7,562 bases of DNA. Source: CAZCZR01 sp964503455 (GTDB taxonomy: Bacteria > Bacillota > Clostridia > UBA1381). Shown piece by piece: positions 4,314 to 7,562 of the stretch (position 1 is its first letter; each line of letters starts with the position of its first letter). Below the pieces are notes generated by a model that worked only from the letters and a program-made list of their open reading frames with translations, made no database searches and was not told the DNA's origin. The stretch covers positions 1 to 7,562 of the forward strand of contig CAZCZR010000074.1 in assembly GCA_964503455.1 (NCBI GenBank). The letters run 5' to 3'. Made by a program: the position numbers and the translations under genes.

Positions 4314-5037
4314 CTATCTCCCTGCTGTAGCGGCCGTCCCTGTCAAACACAAAAAGCGGCGGCATGAATTTAAGTCCGTGCCCTCCCTTGTATGTACCGT
4401 CGATAAGCAGCAGATTCGGCGCTTTCGAGCTGTCGGGGTAGACAAGCCGCATCCGCTTCGGCTCTATATCGTAGCGGCGCATAGCCTCGGTGACGTCCGC
4501 TATCCTTGCGGGACGGTGTACCATGACAAGATGTCCCCCGTGCTTTAAAAGCTGCCCCGCCGCGCGCACAACATCATCAAGAGTGCATTTTACCTCATGG
4601 CGCGATATGGTGTTCATGTCATCGTTGTTTTTCAATGCCGTACCCGCCTCTGCATACGGCGGATTGCACGTTATAACGTCATAGGAACGCTTTGCGTAAT
4701 AGAGGTCAAAATCCTTCACATCGCCCTGCGTTACCGTTACGCGGTTTTCAAGAGCGTTCAGCAAAACGGTTCTTTTAGCCATATCCGCGATAGGCTTCTG
4801 AAGCTCCAGCGCGTCTATATGCGCTGTCGCGGTTTTCCCCGCCAAAAGCACCGCCACGGCTCCCGTTCCGGTACACAGATCAAGCGTTTTCGATGATCTT
4901 ATTCCTTTTGCGAAATCCGCCAAAAGCACCGCGTCCACGCCAAAACGGAAGCCCTTCCTTTTCTGGATGAGCATAAGACCTCCCAGCTGCAGATCCTCTA
5001 CGCTCTCATCCTCCAAAACAGGCACGTTTTCTCTCAT
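4291..5037 (-). CDS. trmN6: tRNA1(Val) (adenine(37)-N6)-methyltransferase family protein
   Basis: A 248-residue class I SAM-dependent methyltransferase of the TrmN6/YabB type, which in E. coli makes m6A37 in tRNA-Val. The N-terminus has the family's substrate-binding lead-in (QKRKGFRFGVDAVLLADF, about 25-42). Motif I follows as LDLCTGTGAVAVLLA (52-66), the acidic SAM-ribose residue in DALELQ (75-80), and the catalytic NPPY (125-128) diagnostic of N6-adenine methylation. The C-terminal stretch LVYPDSSKAPNLLLIDGTYK (198-217) is typical of this subfamily. Its ATG overlaps the fabZ stop in TGATG, and its 3' end overlaps rsmI by 23 bases, so the three genes look translationally coupled. Family is secure; the exact tRNA target in this organism is inferred from homology. 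Confidence 0.92.
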   Translation of the reverse strand: MRENVPVLEDESVEDLQLGGLMLIQKRKGFRFGVDAVLLADFAKGIRSSKTLDLCTGTGAVAVLLAGKTATAHIDALELQKPIADMAKRTVLLNALENRVTVTQGDVKDFDLYYAKRSYDVITCNPPYAEAGTALKNNDDMNTISRHEVKCTLDDVVRAAGQLLKHGGHLVMVHRPARIADVTEAMRRYDIEPKRMRLVYPDSSKAPNLLLIDGTYKGGHGLKFMPPLFVFDRDGRYSREIDEIYGRC

Positions 5038-5489
5038 CAGTCCTTATTTGCGGCATTTTCTATAACAGCGAAGCTCAGCTCGCCCATAGCCGCCGTCTGC
5101 CCGTCAACCGTTGCCTTTACGTTGGCTTTTCCCATGCCGTGACGGTATACTATCAGCTCCGCTTCAAGCACAAGCGTATCGCCCGGCACCACCTGACGGC
5201 GGAATTTAAAGTTGTTTATACCGGTAAATACTCCGAGCTTGCCGCGGTTTTCCTCCATGGAAAGCAGCATTATAGCGCCCGCTTGGGCAAGAGCCTCGGT
5301 TATAAGAACGCCCGGCATTATCGGATTTCCCGGAAAATGTCCCGTGAACTGCGGCTCATTGGCAGTGACGTTCTTGACCGCTACTATCCTCTTTCCCTCT
5401 TCAAACTCGATCACCTTGTCCACCAGTAAAAACGGGTAGCGGTGAGGGAGTATTTTCTGAATATCAATGTTTGTAAGTAATGTTTCCAT
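5037..5489 (-). CDS. fabZ: 3-hydroxyacyl-[acyl-carrier-protein] dehydratase FabZ
   Basis: FabZ dehydrates 3-hydroxyacyl-ACP to trans-2-enoyl-ACP in the type II fatty-acid elongation cycle in the cytosol. The 150 residues form one hot-dog fold of normal length. The N-terminal IQKILPHRYPFLLVDKV (10-26) and the active-site helix GHFPGNPIMPGVLITEALAQ (50-69), with catalytic His51 and Glu65, are intact, and FKFRRQVVPGDTL (94-106) is the usual later motif. An AAGGAG SD lies 7 bases before the ATG. It follows mbl by 21 bases and shares a TGATG with trmN6. In B. subtilis fabZ also lies close to mbl, so the neighbourhood is partly ancestral. Confidence 0.97.
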   Translation of the reverse strand: METLLTNIDIQKILPHRYPFLLVDKVIEFEEGKRIVAVKNVTANEPQFTGHFPGNPIMPGVLITEALAQAGAIMLLSMEENRGKLGVFTGINNFKFRRQVVPGDTLVLEAELIVYRHGMGKANVKATVDGQTAAMGELSFAVIENAANKD

Positions 5490-5510
5490 GCTTTTTCTCC
5501 TTGCTGTATT

Positions 5511-6536
5511 CTATTGTCTTACATAGGCTCTTTTAAAGAACATCTTTGTAGGCTGATTCTCCAGATCAATGTTGTCAAGCGCCATGCCCGCACCGCGCGC
5601 CACGCACGACTCCACATCCGATGCAAGCACCGTCTTTATCCCAAGCTCCGACTCTATCCTCTCGGCAAGGCCGTATATAAGCGCTCCGCCGCCTGTGAGG
5701 ATTATGCCGTCGTCGGCTATATCGCCGTGAAGCTCCGGCGGAGTTTCATCAAACACCTCGCGTATGCGCTCCGCTATATTGAATATAAAATCGTCAAACA
5801 CCGGCACAAGCTCCTCGGATGTGACCGTTATCCTCTGCGGCAGTCCCGACAATATATTGACGCCTCCCGCCGTTGCCGTAACGCTTTCGGCGCGGTTTAT
5901 CACGCCGCCGGCTGTGATCTTTATATGCTCCGCGGTGCGCGGTCCTATATTAAGATTGTATTTTTTCTTCATATACCGTATTATGGCCTCGTCGAACTTA
6001 TCTCCGGCAAGCTTCAGGGAACGGCTTACGACTATGTTCCCCAAAGAGATCACCGCAATATCGGTAGTGCCGCCGCCTATGTCGATCACCATAGTACCGT
6101 GGGGACGCGATATATTCGCCCCGGCGCCCACAGCCGCCGCCACAGGCTCCTCGATGATATAGATCTCGCGCGCTCCGGCTTCTCTCGCCGTTTCGATGAC
6201 CGCGCGCTGCTCAACATCGGTTATGCCGCTCGGTACGCACATCATTATGCGCGGATGACCGAACGTCTTTGCCGATGCTTTTTTTATAAAAGTCTTGACC
6301 ATTGCTTCGGTAAGGGTGTAATTTGATATAACTCCGTCATTCAAAGGCCGTACCGCCTGAATGAACGGGGGCGTGCGTCCGAGCATCTTGTGCGCCGCCT
6401 CGCCGACTGCGCATACGGCGTTTGTCCTTGTGTTGACAGCCACCACAGACGGTTCTCTCAGCACTATTCCCTTTCCCTTAATATATATAAGCACTGTGGC
6501 AGTGCCAAGATCAATGCCTATGTCGCTGTTAAACAT
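5511..6536 (-). CDS. mbl: MreB/Mbl-family actin-like cell-shape protein
   Basis: MreB-family filaments on the inner membrane guide the elongation machinery that inserts peptidoglycan along the cell side wall. The 341-residue protein shows the actin-type ATP site: phosphate-1 loop DIGIDLGTATVLIYIKGKG (5-23), IIEEP (127-131), phosphate-2 loop IDIGGGTTDIAVISLG (151-166) and adenosine loop GIILTGGGALIYGL (277-290). The opening (MFxxDIGIDLGTA-VLI) and the end (LDNID) look more like Mbl than MreB, and fabZ follows, as near B. subtilis mbl. The ATG at 6536 with AAAGGA 8 bases upstream is chosen over an in-frame TTG at 6542. Residues about 207-228 are unusual: TAGGV occurs twice (208-212, 222-226) where relatives have other sequence. 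It lies 27 bases after the amidohydrolase. The MreB-versus-Mbl choice is tentative. Confidence 0.93.
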   Translation of the reverse strand: MFNSDIGIDLGTATVLIYIKGKGIVLREPSVVAVNTRTNAVCAVGEAAHKMLGRTPPFIQAVRPLNDGVISNYTLTEAMVKTFIKKASAKTFGHPRIMMCVPSGITDVEQRAVIETAREAGAREIYIIEEPVAAAVGAGANISRPHGTMVIDIGGGTTDIAVISLGNIVVSRSLKLAGDKFDEAIIRYMKKKYNLNIGPRTAEHIKITAGGVINRAESVTATAGGVNILSGLPQRITVTSEELVPVFDDFIFNIAERIREVFDETPPELHGDIADDGIILTGGGALIYGLAERIESELGIKTVLASDVESCVARGAGMALDNIDLENQPTKMFFKRAYVRQ

Positions 6537-6544
6537 ATGCAAAT

Positions 6545-6550
6545 TCCTTT
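6545..6550 (-). promoter_or_regulatory. SD selecting the mbl start
   Basis: AAAGGA ends 8 bases before the ATG at 6536, a normal spacing. For the alternative TTG at 6542 the SD would be only 2 bases away, so the ATG is preferred. Confidence 0.75.
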
Positions 6551-6563
6551 CATCCCGTCAATT

Positions 6564-7385
6564 TTATTTACTGTCTTGTATGCACAATATATTTTCCGCG
6601 TTTTTATGAAAAATATTCTCTAACTGGAAATCCTTCATACCTGTCTTTTCGATAAACGCTTTCGTTTCGTGCGGCGCCTCCCACGGAAGGTCTGTCGCAA
6701 AAAGAATTTTCCCGCTTCCGTGCTTGTTGACTATCCTTTTAAACTCGTCATATTTCATGTCCTGCGCGATAAAGGCGGTGTCCATATATATTGAAGTCCC
6801 CGCAAGAAGCTCATACACCTCTCCCCATCGTTTCCATCCGCCCATATGCGCCGCTATAATATTTTCGCCCGACACAAATTCAAGCGCGTGTTTAAGCTGT
6901 TCGGGAGCGCAGTGTACAGGGGGCGGCATACCTATGTCGGCTCCGGCGTGAAGCGTCACATACAGGCCCAGCTCCTCCGCTTTTTTCAAAAGCCGTATGC
7001 TTTCAGGGGAATCAATGTAAAACCGCTGATATTCCGGGTGCAGCTTTATGCCCTTTAAGCCCTTGGCCTTTATATCAAGCACCGCATCCTCCCAGTCCTC
7101 CTGCATCGGATGCAGACTGCCGAAGGAATACACCCCGTCGCGACCGTTTATCTCAGCCGCGAAACGGTTTATCGACCCCGACTGCGTGAGCGTTGTCGCT
7201 ATCGGCATGACCACCGACACATCAACTCCCTCGGCTTTCATGGACTCCTTCAGCCCGTCAAGCGTAGCGCGCGATCTCGGCCGCGTCTTTCGTCCGTCAA
7301 CCCTCTCGCAGTTGGCTGAAAGTATCTCTATGGTTTTATCCGCTATTTTGTCGGGAAATATATGCGTGTGAAAATCTATAAGCAC
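6564..7385 (-). CDS. Amidohydrolase-family metal-dependent hydrolase or decarboxylase (Amidohydro_2 type)
   Basis: A 273-residue TIM-barrel protein of the Amidohydro_2 type, whose members include hydrolases and non-oxidative decarboxylases such as ACMSD. Metal-site motifs are in order: DFHTHIFP with His6 and His8 near the N-terminus, IKLHPEYQRF (113-122), LHAGADIG with His146, AAHMGG with His180, and FATDLPW with Asp232. The C-terminal helix ENIFHKNAENIL is typical. The substrate cannot be told from sequence. The GTG at 7385 is preferred because GGGAGGAGAG lies 5 bases upstream and the protein then begins MLIDFHTH as in relatives. In-frame ATGs at 7412 and 7458 lack SD sites, and the latter lies in the -10 box. 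It is first in the operon with mbl, fabZ, trmN6 and rsmI; a functional link to envelope synthesis is unproven. Confidence 0.88.
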   Translation of the reverse strand: MLIDFHTHIFPDKIADKTIEILSANCERVDGRKTRPRSRATLDGLKESMKAEGVDVSVVMPIATTLTQSGSINRFAAEINGRDGVYSFGSLHPMQEDWEDAVLDIKAKGLKGIKLHPEYQRFYIDSPESIRLLKKAEELGLYVTLHAGADIGMPPPVHCAPEQLKHALEFVSGENIIAAHMGGWKRWGEVYELLAGTSIYMDTAFIAQDMKYDEFKRIVNKHGSGKILFATDLPWEAPHETKAFIEKTGMKDFQLENIFHKNAENILCIQDSK

Positions 7386-7390
7386 AAAAA

Positions 7391-7400
7391 CTCTCCTCCC
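7391..7400 (-). promoter_or_regulatory. SD selecting a GTG start for the amidohydrolase
   Basis: GGGAGGAGAG ends 5 bases before the GTG at 7385; its AGGAG core is 7 bases away. This is the main reason for choosing a non-ATG start. Confidence 0.8.
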
Positions 7401-7404
7401 GTAA

Positions 7405-7472
7405 ACAGTCATAACCCGAACCGGCCGCACCGCCGCACCAAAAGTATCTACAGTCATTATACACCGAACCGT
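7405..7472 (-). repeat. Split direct repeat spanning the -10 box and leader of the amidohydrolase promoter
   Basis: On the minus strand CGGTTCGG followed by ATGACTGT occurs twice in the same order: 7472-7451, where the six bases between the blocks include part of the -10 box, and 7423-7405, with three bases between them. The copies are 46-49 bases apart. Between them lies a tandem GGTGCGGC pair (7424-7439). It may be a local duplication or two regulator sites, one over the -10 box and one just before the SD. Confidence 0.55.
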
Positions 7473-7485
7473 AAAAAAAATCAAT
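7457..7485 (-). promoter_or_regulatory. Sigma-A-type promoter of the amidohydrolase-mbl-fabZ-trmN6-rsmI operon
   Basis: The minus strand has TTGATT (7480-7485), a 17-base spacer and a perfect TATAAT (7457-7462), with A/T-rich sequence upstream. The predicted start is near 7450, about 65 bases before the GTG. No comparable promoter is seen in the 21- to 42-base gaps further down the gene cluster, so the genes are probably one transcript. Confidence 0.75.
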
Positions 7486-7511
7486 ACCAATTCCAATAAA
7501 AAAGAAAATTT

Positions 7512-7562
7512 TCACTTTTTCGCTTCTGCTTTACCTCCGGCTTGACATTTTTTTTGCTTAGT
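7512..7562 (-). CDS. Possible C-terminal tail of an upstream gene
   Basis: From the right edge a minus-strand frame reads TKQKKCQAGGKAEAKK and stops at TGA (7512-7514). A Lys/Ala-rich tail is a common protein C-terminus, and an A/T-only inverted repeat (GAAAATTTTC, then a T run) follows within the next bases, as a weak terminator might. Only 16 codons are visible, so it may be non-coding. The alternative is intergenic DNA with a TTGACA on the plus strand (7542-7547) serving a rightward gene beyond the edge. Confidence 0.25.
   Translation of the reverse strand, partial: TKQKKCQAGGKAEAKK

Noticed and set aside
5514..6326. 270-codon open frame on the plus strand opposite mbl
   Set aside because: The minus strand encodes an intact actin-family protein with all ATP-site motifs. 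The plus frame has no recognisable domain, is rich in Arg/Tyr/His as expected for antisense reading, and lacks an SD.
7386..7496. Longer amidohydrolase starting at 7496, 7458 or 7412
   Set aside because: 7496 and 7458 lie upstream of or in the predicted promoter, 7412 has no SD, and the extra residues do not resemble the family, which begins just before the DFHTH motif.

Overview
The window looks like chromosomal core DNA from a rod-shaped member of the Clostridia (Firmicutes) of medium G+C content, possibly a gut-type Oscillospiraceae relative. The reasons are the Firmicutes gene order rimP-nusA-ylxR-ylxQ-infB, an Mbl-type actin homologue next to fabZ, the trmN6-rsmI pair, and strong purine-rich Shine-Dalgarno (SD) sites. 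The family-level placement is inference. Every supported gene lies on the minus strand, so transcription runs from the right edge to the left edge. I saw no mobile element, CRISPR array, tRNA or rRNA, and no gene-free stretch exceeds 300 bases.

Right-hand operon (about 7450 down to 3096). A strong sigma-A-type promoter (TTGATT, 17-base spacer, TATAAT; 7457-7485) precedes a metal-dependent amidohydrolase. It is followed, with short gaps or overlaps, by mbl (cell shape), fabZ (fatty-acid elongation), trmN6 (tRNA-Val A37 methylation), rsmI (16S rRNA C1402 2'-O-methylation) and a small single-span membrane protein of unknown function. The unit joins envelope growth with RNA modification. Its promoter and leader carry a split direct repeat.

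Middle island (2843-3095). A 54-residue, cysteine-rich single-span protein ends in four tandem Asn-Asn-Cys-Cys units. It has an excellent SD and, upstream, a sequence that fits the SigK mother-cell sporulation promoter pattern. It may therefore be a spore-layer protein in its own transcription unit.

Left-hand operon (about 2697 to the left edge): rimP, nusA, ylxR, ylxQ and the start of infB, the classic ribosome-maturation, transcription-elongation and translation-initiation operon. It has an extended -10 promoter (2704-2732). Its roughly 84-base leader contains a 9-bp hairpin with a GAAA loop and a U-rich tail, then a second hairpin with a GAGA loop; the outer arms can also pair with each other. 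This looks like an attenuator and is the most interesting regulatory structure in the window. A 10-bp inverted repeat flanks the promoter and a palindrome covers its -35 box.

The genes are mostly familiar housekeeping genes. The less described material is the Cys-rich protein with its candidate sporulation promoter, the rimP leader, the repeat at the amidohydrolase promoter, and the unknown membrane protein.
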